A DNA stretch of 64,000 nucleotides from Sphingopyxis sp. USTB-05 (GTDB lineage: Bacteria; Pseudomonadota; Alphaproteobacteria; Sphingomonadales; Sphingomonadaceae): NCBI RefSeq assembly GCF_023822045.1, contig NZ_CP084712.1, positions 4,461,001 to 4,525,000 on the forward strand, given 5' to 3'. The notes below the pieces were generated by a model that ran no database searches, was not told the DNA's origin, and was given only the letters and a program-made list of their open reading frames with translations. Shown here piece after piece: positions 26,959 through 34,032 of the stretch. Each line of letters starts with the position of its first letter. The stretch's first letter is position 1. The position numbers and the translations under genes are program-made.

Positions 26959-27827
26959 TGCCATTGCCCCTCGGCTTCACCGGCGCGGGGCTAGACCGCG
27001 CCGATCAGCTTCGCACAAATGCGGAGGCCTTTGCCGCCGCGATGGTGGACCCGCGCGCGACCTGTCTTGCGCTCGACGGAATCGATTTCGTGCCGGGCGA
27101 GGGTGGGGGGCTGCTTTGGGAGCCGCTCGACCTATCCGACGACCGGGCCCTGATGCTGCTCGGGATCGACGATGCGGGTGCGCCGCGTTTCGTACGCGAG
27201 GCGGCGCCAGGCGCTCGCGTCGATGCGCGCTCGCGGACCGTGATGCGGCTGTTGCCCTTGCTCTCCACCGAAGAGGCGGCGCTGTACGGCGGCGCCCGCA
27301 GCCTCGTCGACTGGCATGCCCGGCATCGTTTCTGCGCCGTGTGCGGGTCGCCGACCGACCTGTTTCGCGGCGGCTGGGGCCGGCGCTGCGGCAGCTGCAA
27401 TGCCGAGCATTTTCCGCGCGTCGACCCGGTGGTGATCATGCTCGCCGAATATGACGATCGCGTGCTCGTTGGGCGGCAGGGCGGTTTTCCGCCGGGCTTT
27501 TTCTCGGCGCTCGCGGGCTTCGTCGAACCGGGCGAATCGCTAGAGGAAGCCGTGGCGCGTGAATTGTTCGAGGAGGCGGGAATCCACGTCAGCGACGTTT
27601 CCTATGTGGCGAGCCAGCCCTGGCCGTTCCCGTCGTCGCTGATGATCGGGTGCCGCGCGGTCGCGAAAGACCCCGCGCTGACGCTCGATACGACCGAGAT
27701 CGAGGCCGCGATGTGGGTCGACAAGGCGGAGGTGCGCGCAGCGCTCGCGGGCGACATGGGGGCGCCCTTCATGGCGCCGCCGCCGCTGGCGATCGCGCGC
27801 TATCTGTTGGAGGACTGGGCGGGCTAA
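26958..27827 (+). CDS. nudC: NAD(+)/NADH diphosphatase (NudC)
   Basis: A 289-residue Nudix hydrolase that cleaves NAD(H) to nicotinamide mononucleotide and AMP and can remove NAD caps from RNA. The zinc ribbon is visible (CAVCG...CGSCN, about residues 131-155). The Nudix box reads GFVEPGESLEEAVARELFEE, followed by AGI. The NudC-specific SQPWPFPSS motif follows. It starts one base into the preceding stop codon (TGATG), the last gene of the mutY operon. Confidence 0.95.
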   Translation: MPLPLGFTGAGLDRADQLRTNAEAFAAAMVDPRATCLALDGIDFVPGEGGGLLWEPLDLSDDRALMLLGIDDAGAPRFVREAAPGARVDARSRTVMRLLPLLSTEEAALYGGARSLVDWHARHRFCAVCGSPTDLFRGGWGRRCGSCNAEHFPRVDPVVIMLAEYDDRVLVGRQGGFPPGFFSALAGFVEPGESLEEAVARELFEEAGIHVSDVSYVASQPWPFPSSLMIGCRAVAKDPALTLDTTEIEAAMWVDKAEVRAALAGDMGAPFMAPPPLAIARYLLEDWAG

Positions 27828-28307
27828 TCAGGCCCGCTTGTCCGTAATCCTGCGGATTTCCTTGGCCACCATCGCTTCGACGAGTGCAGGCAGGTTGGCG
27901 TCGAGCCATTCCTTGAGCATCGGACGCAGTGCGTCGAGGACGACGTCCTCCATCGTGCGGCCCGCAACGGTCGGCGCCGCGGCGGTGGCAACGGCCACTG
28001 CGGGAGCAACGGCCGCCGTCAGTGCTTCGAGAGACTGGCGGGCGGCATCGGCGCTTTCTTCGGACACGAGGTCTTCGGCGGGGAGTTTCGATTCGGGTGC
28101 GGGCATTTCTTCGGCTTCGGCAGGGGTTTCAGCTTCAGATGCGACTTCGGCTGCCGCAGCATCTTCTTCGTCCTGAAGGTCGAGAATATCGTCGGCTTCG
28201 GGGACGCGAATCTCGCGTATCGAACCCGGTGCTTCGTCGCGTGCTATCACGCGCCGAATCGACGACAAGATATCTTCCATCGACGGTTCCCGCGACATAT
28301 CGCCCAT
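27828..28307 (-). CDS. DUF2497 (PopZ-like) polar organising protein
   Basis: A 159-residue protein with the DUF2497/PopZ hallmarks: an N-terminal helix MSREPSMEDILSSIRRVIARDE that binds partners, an acidic Glu/Ala-rich linker (about 40-90) and a C-terminal helical assembly region (VVLDALRPMLKEWLDANLPALVEAMVAKEIRRIT). PopZ forms polar condensates and anchors ParB-bound origins in Caulobacter. ATG 28307 is preferred over a TTG two codons earlier because AGGGGGG lies six bases upstream. It converges on nudC with no gap. A palindrome lies in its promoter region. Confidence 0.85.
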   Translation of the reverse strand: MGDMSREPSMEDILSSIRRVIARDEAPGSIREIRVPEADDILDLQDEEDAAAAEVASEAETPAEAEEMPAPESKLPAEDLVSEESADAARQSLEALTAAVAPAVAVATAAAPTVAGRTMEDVVLDALRPMLKEWLDANLPALVEAMVAKEIRRITDKRA

Positions 28308-28321
28308 AACCAACCCCCCTA

Positions 28322-28345
28322 AACCATCACGATTACCGGATGGTT
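28322..28345. promoter_or_regulatory. Palindrome upstream of the PopZ-like gene
   Basis: A 7-bp inverted repeat, AACCATC at 28322-28328 and GATGGTT at 28339-28345, lies 15-38 bases before the PopZ-like start codon and is followed by AACGATCC. Its location suits an operator or an RNA hairpin. A TTAA adjoins it, but I do not see a full CtrA-type TTAA-N7-TTAA box. Confidence 0.35.
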
Positions 28346-28385
28346 AACGATCCTCTTACCGATTTGGGGCGCGTTTTGCCAAGCC

Positions 28386-29873
28386 TTATTGTGGCGAGAG
28401 CGAGGGCGGCCCGACCGGAACGCCAGCGTTTGCGGCAGGAATGGAGCGGGTGTCGGTCGCGACCTGCTGGGGCGCCGGGTCGTCGGCCCAATCCCAGATC
28501 TGGCCCTTTACCCGCTTGTAATTGACCTCGGGATCGTAAAGCGCACCGCCCTCGATACCGAGGTCGCGCGCTTCGGCCTTGCCCATCGCGGCCAGGACCG
28601 AGAAGGCGGCGACATAGGAGTTGCGCTGCGCCGACACGAGCTGCACCTGCGTGTTCAGATATTCCTGCTCGGCGTTCAATATGTCGAGAATCGACCGGGT
28701 GCCGACGCTGTTTTCGGCGCGTACACCCTCGAGTGAGAGCGCGTTGGCGCTTACCGCCTGTTGCGTTGCGGCGATGATCCGCTCATTCGCCTGCCAAGCC
28801 GCGTAAGCGCCTCGCGTCTGCGCGATCACGCCGCGTTCGACCTCGACGTAATTTTCGATCGCCTGGCTGCTGCGTGACTGCGCCTGGCGCACCTGTGCCG
28901 AGGGGCGCCCGCCCTGAAAGATCGGGATCGTCAGCGACAGCCCGGCCTGCGCGCTCTTCGTGACATTTTCCGACGTGGTGTTCTCGGGAGGAATCGAGTT
29001 CAGATTGTTGGTGTAGCCGCCATTGGTCGTCGCCGACAATTTGGGCAGGCGACTCGCGCGTGCGACGCCGATGTCGGCGCGGCTGGCGCTGACGAGCTGG
29101 TTTGCTGCGTCGATGTCGGGATTGCTGTTCAGCGCCATCGCGACCGCTTCTTCGGCGGTGCCGGGCAGGTTCGGCAATGCAGGCGGTGCCTGCAGGTCGA
29201 CCGGCGCGTCGCCGACGAGGCGGATATAGGATTCGCGGCTGGCGATCAGGTTCGATTCGGCGGTGCGAAGATCGCCTTCAGCGAGCGCGAGCCGCGCCTC
29301 CGACTGCGCGACATCGGTGCGCGTCAGGTCGCCGATCTCGAAACGGTCGCTCGTCGCCTGCAAATTGGTGCGGAGGACCGAAACATTCTTCTGGTTGAGC
29401 TGGACGATCGCCTGATCGCGGATGACGTCCATATAGGCGCCGACGGTCTGCGAAAAAACGCTCGCCTCGGTCGCGCGAAGATCGGCTTGCCCCGCCTCGA
29501 CGCGAAACTTGGCCGCTTTGACCGCGTTGCGCACTGCGCCGCCCTGATAGATGGGGACCGTCACTTGCCCGCCGACGTTCACGTTACGCTTGGGCGAGAA
29601 AAAGGCGTTGCCGGGAAGTACGAGGTTTTCCTGATAATCGACGCGAGCGCCGACCTCCGGCAAGCCGCTGGCCTTCTGGATTGGCACATTTTCGTCGTTC
29701 GCGCGCTGTCCCGCACGCGCGCCGGTCAGCGTCGGGTTGTTTTCATAGGCCTTGGCCAATGCGCCTTGCAACGTTTCGGCATGCGCCGCGGCGGGCAGCA
29801 TGACCGAAACTGCCGCCAGACCGGCAAGCCAACTGGCACGGCTCAAGAGCTGTTTTCTTTTGTTATCGTGCAT
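28386..29873 (-). CDS. tolC: TolC family outer-membrane channel protein
   Basis: A 495-residue TolC family channel with a signal peptide (about residues 8-33, ending AHAETL). Two internally similar halves are seen: ALAKAYENNPTLTGARAG and AVAMALNSNPDIDAANQ are equivalent helices, and the GxY strands (VGAYMDV, NGGYTNN) line the barrel. It forms the outer-membrane exit duct for type I or RND export. ATG 29873 (MHDNKRKQLL) is chosen because the longer frame begins with TTG. It follows a pcm-like gene on the same strand, a gene order frequent in alphaproteobacteria. The pump partner is unknown. Confidence 0.88.
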   Translation of the reverse strand: MHDNKRKQLLSRASWLAGLAAVSVMLPAAAHAETLQGALAKAYENNPTLTGARAGQRANDENVPIQKASGLPEVGARVDYQENLVLPGNAFFSPKRNVNVGGQVTVPIYQGGAVRNAVKAAKFRVEAGQADLRATEASVFSQTVGAYMDVIRDQAIVQLNQKNVSVLRTNLQATSDRFEIGDLTRTDVAQSEARLALAEGDLRTAESNLIASRESYIRLVGDAPVDLQAPPALPNLPGTAEEAVAMALNSNPDIDAANQLVSASRADIGVARASRLPKLSATTNGGYTNNLNSIPPENTTSENVTKSAQAGLSLTIPIFQGGRPSAQVRQAQSRSSQAIENYVEVERGVIAQTRGAYAAWQANERIIAATQQAVSANALSLEGVRAENSVGTRSILDILNAEQEYLNTQVQLVSAQRNSYVAAFSVLAAMGKAEARDLGIEGGALYDPEVNYKRVKGQIWDWADDPAPQQVATDTRSIPAANAGVPVGPPSLSPQ

Positions 29874-29909
29874 AGAGACGCGCGCCTGAAACAAGGAGGG
29901 ATGGGGCTT

Positions 29910-30572
29910 TTAGAACTGGAAACCTGTCGGCGCGGCAAAGCCGGGCAACGGTACGACGTCCATGTCGGCAAAGCTGCGCAGCGCGACCGTGCCCCCGGCC
30001 TTCACACCCTCGACGAGCCGCGTCACCGCGCCCTCGCGCCGCGCCGCGATCAACCGGCCACCATCGGCGAGCTGCGCGACAAGCGCGTCGGGGAGCGTTT
30101 CGATCGCGCCCTCGACAATGATGCGGTCGAACGGCGCCGCATCGGGGGCGCCGGCAGCCAGCGGCCCTGCGACCCAGTGGATGCCGTCGCTGGCAACTGC
30201 GGCCTGTGCGGCAGCCATCAACGCGTCCTGTTCTTCGACGGCATGGACTTCGGCACCGAGCAGCGCGAGCAGTCGGGCCGTATAACCCGTCGCGCTGCCG
30301 ATGAGCAGTACGCGCTGGCCGGGGCGAACCGCCGCTGCGACAAGCATTCTACCAGTAACCAGCGGCGCGTTGAGCGCCCGGCCGTCACCCAGCGCGATCG
30401 CGCGGTCCATATAGGCAACGCTGGCAAGCGCGGGGGGCACATGCGCTTCGCGTGGTGCGGCTGCCATCGCGCCGACCACCGCGGGATCGATGACGTCGTT
30501 GGTCCTCAGCTGGCTGTCGACCATGGCAGCGCGCATCTCTGCCGTCGTGATTTCGCTAAACTTCGTCGCCAT
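29910..30572 (-). CDS. pcm: Protein-L-isoaspartate O-methyltransferase family protein
   Basis: A 220-residue methyltransferase-fold protein of the PCMT family, which repairs isoaspartyl residues with S-adenosylmethionine. The family start AAMVDSQLRTNDVIDPAVVGAM and PREAHVPP are clear, followed by VLLIGSATGYTARLLALLGAEVHAVEE for the SAM site. The usual VLEIGTGSGYQ is replaced by VLLIGSATGYT, so the motif is degenerate and repair activity is less sure. It lies 37 bases before the tolC start, so it is probably the first gene of that unit. An 8-bp palindrome lies in its promoter region. Confidence 0.8.
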   Translation of the reverse strand: MATKFSEITTAEMRAAMVDSQLRTNDVIDPAVVGAMAAAPREAHVPPALASVAYMDRAIALGDGRALNAPLVTGRMLVAAAVRPGQRVLLIGSATGYTARLLALLGAEVHAVEEQDALMAAAQAAVASDGIHWVAGPLAAGAPDAAPFDRIIVEGAIETLPDALVAQLADGGRLIAARREGAVTRLVEGVKAGGTVALRSFADMDVVPLPGFAAPTGFQF

Positions 30573-30631
30573 CAGCCTTTTCCGATTCCCTGGAACATCA
30601 ACCTTTGCGGGGCAGCTTTAGCCGAAGCAAT

Positions 30632-30655
30632 GCTGTATTGCAATAGTAATACAGC
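30632..30655. promoter_or_regulatory. Palindrome upstream of pcm
   Basis: A perfect inverted repeat GCTGTATT (30632-30639) / AATACAGC (30648-30655), separated by an AT-rich GCAATAGT, lies 60-83 bases before the pcm start. The spacing suits a dimeric repressor operator overlapping a promoter. No adjacent regulator is present. Confidence 0.4.
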
Positions 30656-30839
30656 CCCGCAGCCGCATCGTCGCCGCGCATAGCCCTCAACGGGGGAGCC
30701 GCCAAGCCTCATCGCACGCCGACTGGCGGGCGGGACGAGGCTGTTCCGGCGAATCCTTGACAAGGCAGCGAAAGCCCCTCACTAGCGGCGCCGTCCAACA
30801 CCCGGCCCATCCCCTAAGGATGGTGTGATTTTGGCATGA

Positions 30840-30913
30840 GGCCCGATGGCGGAGTGGTGACGCAGCGGACTGCAAATCCGCGCACGCCGGTTCGATTCCG
30901 GCTCGGGCCTCCA
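30840..30913 (+). tRNA. tRNA-Cys (GCA)
   Basis: The 74-base cloverleaf has an acceptor stem GGCCCGA/TCGGGCC, discriminator U and an encoded CCA (30911-30913). The anticodon arm is GCGGA-CTGCAAA-TCCGC with anticodon GCA at 30872-30874. The T arm contains GGTTCGATTCC. U73 and GCA are diagnostic of tRNA-Cys. The gene is intact and is the apparent attachment site of the adjacent integrase-encoded element, whose integrase begins 164 bases downstream. Confidence 0.95.
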
Positions 30914-30982
30914 ATATCCTGTCAGCGGACGGTTGCTGATGGTTGAAAAACTCCCCGTTTTCTGCTAGTTATGGGGCATTCA

Positions 30983-31075
30983 CTGATTGCCGGTGATGGT
31001 CTCTGATTGCCCGTAATTGTGGTCGTTGGGGGCCTTTTTCGGGGCAGCCGAGGCCCCCATTTGCGCGAGGCCCCC
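30983..31075 (+). promoter_or_regulatory. Direct repeats and switchable hairpins between tRNA-Cys and the integrase
   Basis: Two 12-base direct repeats CTGATTGCC(G/C)GT start at 30983 and 31003, exactly 20 bases apart, which suits two same-face protein sites such as integrase arm or Xis sites. Downstream GGGGGCCT (31028-31035) can pair with AGGCCCCC at 31051-31058 or with a second copy at 31068-31075. The second copy touches the integrase ATG, where no Shine-Dalgarno sequence is visible. Alternative pairing could control integrase translation (inference). Confidence 0.4.
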
Positions 31076-31077
31076 AA

Positions 31078-32394
31078 ATGGCTCTGACAGATGCCGCAAT
31101 CCGCAATGCTAAACCCAGAGAAAAGCCTTATAAGGTTGCAGATTCCAAAGGACTATATCTGCAGATCAACCCTGCTGGCAGCAAGCTCTGGCGGCTGAAA
31201 TATCGAATCAACGGCGTGGAGCGGAAGCTGGCGCTCGGATCTTATCCCGAAATCAGTTTGGCCGAAGCTCGCGAGGCGCGCGATGCTGCTCGCAAGCAAG
31301 TGGCGCATTCTATCGATCCGAACTTCGCGAAGCGCGAAGCGCGAATTGAGGCGACCGTGCGCGCTCGCAACAGCTTCGCGCATGTTGCAGACGATCTTAT
31401 TCAGAAAAAGACGCGCGAAGGTTTGGCCGCGCCGACGCTGAAAAAGATGCATTGGTTCGTGAAGCTGCTCGGGCCAGAGTTCGGCAGGCGCCCGATAGCC
31501 GACATCACTCCGCATGAGATTTTGCATGAGCTTCGTAAGCATGAGCGTCGGGGCCGGCTTGAAACCGCCAACCTCCTCCGATCATTCGTCAGTCGCGTGT
31601 TCCGATATGCTGTTGCAACTGCGCGCGCTGATCGCGATCCCGCACAGTTGTTGATTGGTGCGCTGACTATTCCGAAGGTGAAGCATTTTCCGGCAATCAC
31701 CGATCCGGTTGCGTTCGGCGGGTTGCTGCGCGCGATCGACGACTATCAAGGTGATCCCGCCGTCATGGCGGCCTTGAAGCTCACGCCCCATCTTTTCCAG
31801 CGCCCCGGCGAGATGCGCCAGATGGAATGGAGTGAGATCGATTTCGACAAGGCGGTGTGGACGATCCCCGAGGGCAAGATGAAGATGCGCCAGCCGCATG
31901 CGGTGCCTCTTTCGCGACAGGCCTTGGCGATTCTCTCCGACATGCGGATTCTGTCGGGATCGGGCCAATTTGTCTTTCCATCGGTGCGCACCCGTTCGCG
32001 CCCGATTAGCGACAATACGCTGAACGCGTCGCTGCGGCGCATGGGATATCCCAAGGATCAGATGACGGCGCATGGTTTTCGCACGTCGGCATCATCGCTC
32101 CTCAACGAATCGGGATATTGGAATCCCGACGCGATCGAGCGTGCGCTGGCGCATGCGGTCGGGGGCACTGTCCGCCGCATTTACAATCAGTCGGCCTATT
32201 GGGCCGAACGCGTCGAAATGGCCCAATGGTGGAGCGACTATCTCGACGATCTGCGTGAAGGAGGAAATCGATGCCCGTCGCCGAGACCACAGCCCCGACC
32301 GGGATATGGCATCGGCCGACCGATGCACATCGGAGTCTCGCGCGGATTGCCGCTCGCCTCTTATACGCCAAGGACAAGGAGGAGCTGGGGTTAG
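31078..32394 (+). CDS. P4-type tyrosine integrase
   Basis: A 438-residue tyrosine recombinase of the DUF4102/P4 group that integrates elements into tRNA 3' ends. The N-terminal signature MALTDAAIRNAKPREKPYKVADSKG and GVERKLALGSYPEISLAEAR is typical. Catalytic residues seen are R242 (RPGEMR), H332 and R335 (HGFRTSASSLLN), and a Tyr near 369 (IYNQSAYW). The family usually ends soon after QWWSDYLD; here the frame continues about 45 residues into the 5' part of the next gene, giving a 124-base overlap. It points away from tRNA-Cys, as expected for a tRNA-integrated element. Confidence 0.93.
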   Translation: MALTDAAIRNAKPREKPYKVADSKGLYLQINPAGSKLWRLKYRINGVERKLALGSYPEISLAEAREARDAARKQVAHSIDPNFAKREARIEATVRARNSFAHVADDLIQKKTREGLAAPTLKKMHWFVKLLGPEFGRRPIADITPHEILHELRKHERRGRLETANLLRSFVSRVFRYAVATARADRDPAQLLIGALTIPKVKHFPAITDPVAFGGLLRAIDDYQGDPAVMAALKLTPHLFQRPGEMRQMEWSEIDFDKAVWTIPEGKMKMRQPHAVPLSRQALAILSDMRILSGSGQFVFPSVRTRSRPISDNTLNASLRRMGYPKDQMTAHGFRTSASSLLNESGYWNPDAIERALAHAVGGTVRRIYNQSAYWAERVEMAQWWSDYLDDLREGGNRCPSPRPQPRPGYGIGRPMHIGVSRGLPLASYTPRTRRSWG

Positions 32395-33182
32395 ACGAGG
32401 TCGATCGCGTCGCCGTCGCCATCGAGCGCGCGGTCAGGCGCCGGTTCCTTGTCCTAGCTACGTCATTCCTGCTCTGTATTCTTCTTTTGTTGCTCGTCCT
32501 GGTCGTTTGGGGCGCGGCGGTATTGAACGGGGATGACATCGGTCAGGCGGCTTCGGTGGCAATGATCGCCCTGCTCGCGATGGCTGCTTGCATCGCGGCG
32601 TCTTGGCGGCATTTCCAATATGGATTGGGGATTGCCGAAAAGAAGCGAACCCCCGTCTATGGCAGCAGCCGCCGTTCGACCGTCGAAACGCTCGAGAAGC
32701 TTTTCGACTATCTAGGCCGCCGAACTGCCCCGGCTACCTATTACTACGACCGGAAAGGCATGCGGCGTCCGGTCCATCGCCGCCACTTTTACGGGCGGCT
32801 GCGAGGCTTGCTGTTGTCGGAAGTCGCCAGCGACCGGGCGATCGTGCTTCCGCCACGCGGCTTCTGGTTCAGCGCTCAGATCTTCGTCGATGCCGAACCG
32901 GAAGAGATCATCCGGGCGCTCAAAGTGCGGCCCAACAGCGGAGGGCGCCCGAAGGAATACGATTATGAGGCGATGCTGCTGGCCTTGATCGAGCACCCCG
33001 CGCTCCGCGCGATCGATCCAGATGAATATCGTGCTGAAAGCGCGGTCATGGACCTTATTAGAGATCGCTGCGAACCGAGCGAGGACCATGACAATGATAT
33101 TCGCGTTCCGGAGAACACCCGCCTGCGGGCATTTGCGAAAAACATCGTCGCGGCGGTAAAAATAAATCGGGGCGCCGGCTAG
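32271..33182 (+). CDS. Membrane protein of unknown function, island-borne
   Basis: A 303-residue protein not recognised. Two hydrophobic segments (about residues 60-85 and 93-112) put residues 115-303 and the N-terminus on the cytoplasmic side. The C-terminal part has a basic patch (RKGMRRPVHRRHFYGRLRG) and a helical end (GRPKEYDYEAMLLALIEHPALRA...DLIRDRC) that could be a DNA- or partner-binding module. The start ATG 32271 has a strong GGAGGA nine bases upstream, although it lies inside the integrase frame. Being next to int, it may be element-specific. No other evidence of function. Confidence 0.65.
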   Translation: MPVAETTAPTGIWHRPTDAHRSLARIAARLLYAKDKEELGLDEVDRVAVAIERAVRRRFLVLATSFLLCILLLLLVLVVWGAAVLNGDDIGQAASVAMIALLAMAACIAASWRHFQYGLGIAEKKRTPVYGSSRRSTVETLEKLFDYLGRRTAPATYYYDRKGMRRPVHRRHFYGRLRGLLLSEVASDRAIVLPPRGFWFSAQIFVDAEPEEIIRALKVRPNSGGRPKEYDYEAMLLALIEHPALRAIDPDEYRAESAVMDLIRDRCEPSEDHDNDIRVPENTRLRAFAKNIVAAVKINRGAG

Positions 33183-33363
33183 ACGGGACGCTTCAGGAGA
33201 TAGCGAAAACTGACCGAAAAGCGCCAAAATCGGTAGCGCACGGTTGCCGAAATCTCCCACCGCTCGCAGATTTGTTTGGTGTTCGCGTTACCGGACGACC
33301 CATGCACAATCATGTGCAACCTGAGCTGTCTCCCGCCAACAATCGTCACACACGGAGACCCTC

Positions 33364-33537
33364 ATGGAACCCCTCGTCCTTTCGATCAACGAAACTGCCA
33401 AGGCGCTCGGCATTGGCCGGTCGTCTGTCTATGCTCTCATCAAATCGGGATCGCTCGATGCGATCAAGATCGGGACCCGAACTTTGCTGACCACGGAGTC
33501 GATCCGTCGCCTCGCTCAATCCGGACTCACCAGCTGA
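33364..33537 (+). CDS. Small helix-turn-helix (excisionase-like) protein
   Basis: A 57-residue protein consistent with a MerR-like HTH_17 excisionase/DNA-binding domain. The sequence ETAKALGIGRSSVYALIKSG (about 10-29) is the helix-turn-helix, followed by the wing SLDAIKIGTRTLLTTESIRRL. The whole protein is a single such domain. It lies 181 bases after the membrane-protein gene, in the int-proximal part of the island, where a recombination directionality factor is expected. It may be a transcription regulator instead. It is below usual gene-length cut-offs. Confidence 0.75.
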   Translation: MEPLVLSINETAKALGIGRSSVYALIKSGSLDAIKIGTRTLLTTESIRRLAQSGLTS

Positions 33538-33831
33538 CCTGCCGACACCGGTAGCGAAAGCGAATTTCGCCGCATCTTCGAAACATCACGGCGAACGCCG
33601 AGCTCTAAATGAGCGCGGCCTGGAATGAGCGCGCACTGGCGGCGGCAGGCTGCCGCCAGAGGTCGCGCGTTTGCACGGTGGGCCGCGCGGCGCTCTTGGC
33701 TCGCTGGTCTTGACGGGGCGGCCGCGAAGCACATCTGCGCGCGCACGCCGCCCCGCCTGCGGCTTCGCCAAGGGCGCATTTGTTATCCGGTGAGGACGCC
33801 GCGCTGACCGCACGGCGGCGTTGTCGTTGGG
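33538..33831. other. Non-coding G+C-rich stretch before the parB leader
   Basis: No convincing gene is seen here; open frames are Arg/Ala-rich by-products of high G+C. It holds a hairpin CTGGCGGC/GCCGCCAG near 33635-33660. It precedes the structured leader at 33832-34003. Confidence 0.5.
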
Positions 33832-34003
33832 CCGGCCACGGACAACGGGTCGTTCGGCGCACGGCTATGGGATCGCTCGGCCGGTCCGCAAGCCGATGCT
33901 GCGCATCGGCTCCTACACTTCGTTACGGCCCTTCGGGTGCGCCCCGTCCTTTGGCGCGGTCCCGTCGCCTTTTCTCGCCGCCCGCCCCGCCGTCCGGGGC
34001 CGG
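33832..34003 (+). ncRNA. Candidate structured leader A (parB-like gene)
   Basis: An enclosing inverted repeat (CCGGCCACGGAC at 33832-33843 with GTCCGGGGCCGG at 33992-34003, 11 of 12 pairs) brackets a 9-bp hairpin (33891-33899 / 33903-33911, loop TGC) and the core at 33918-33940, CTTCGTTACGGCCCTTCGGG then TGC. The core ends 92 bases before the ATG at 34033, whose Shine-Dalgarno is GAAGGAAG. Two other island genes have the same design. A cis-acting RNA is inference; the sequence relations are observed. Confidence 0.45.
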
Positions 34004-34032
34004 GTGTGGTTGAAGAGAGAAGGAAGAAAGTC

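Noticed and set aside
28339..28358. TTAA-like sequence as a CtrA box upstream of the PopZ-like gene
   Set aside because: Only one TTAA half is present with the expected spacing; the second half reads CTTA, so the match is too weak.
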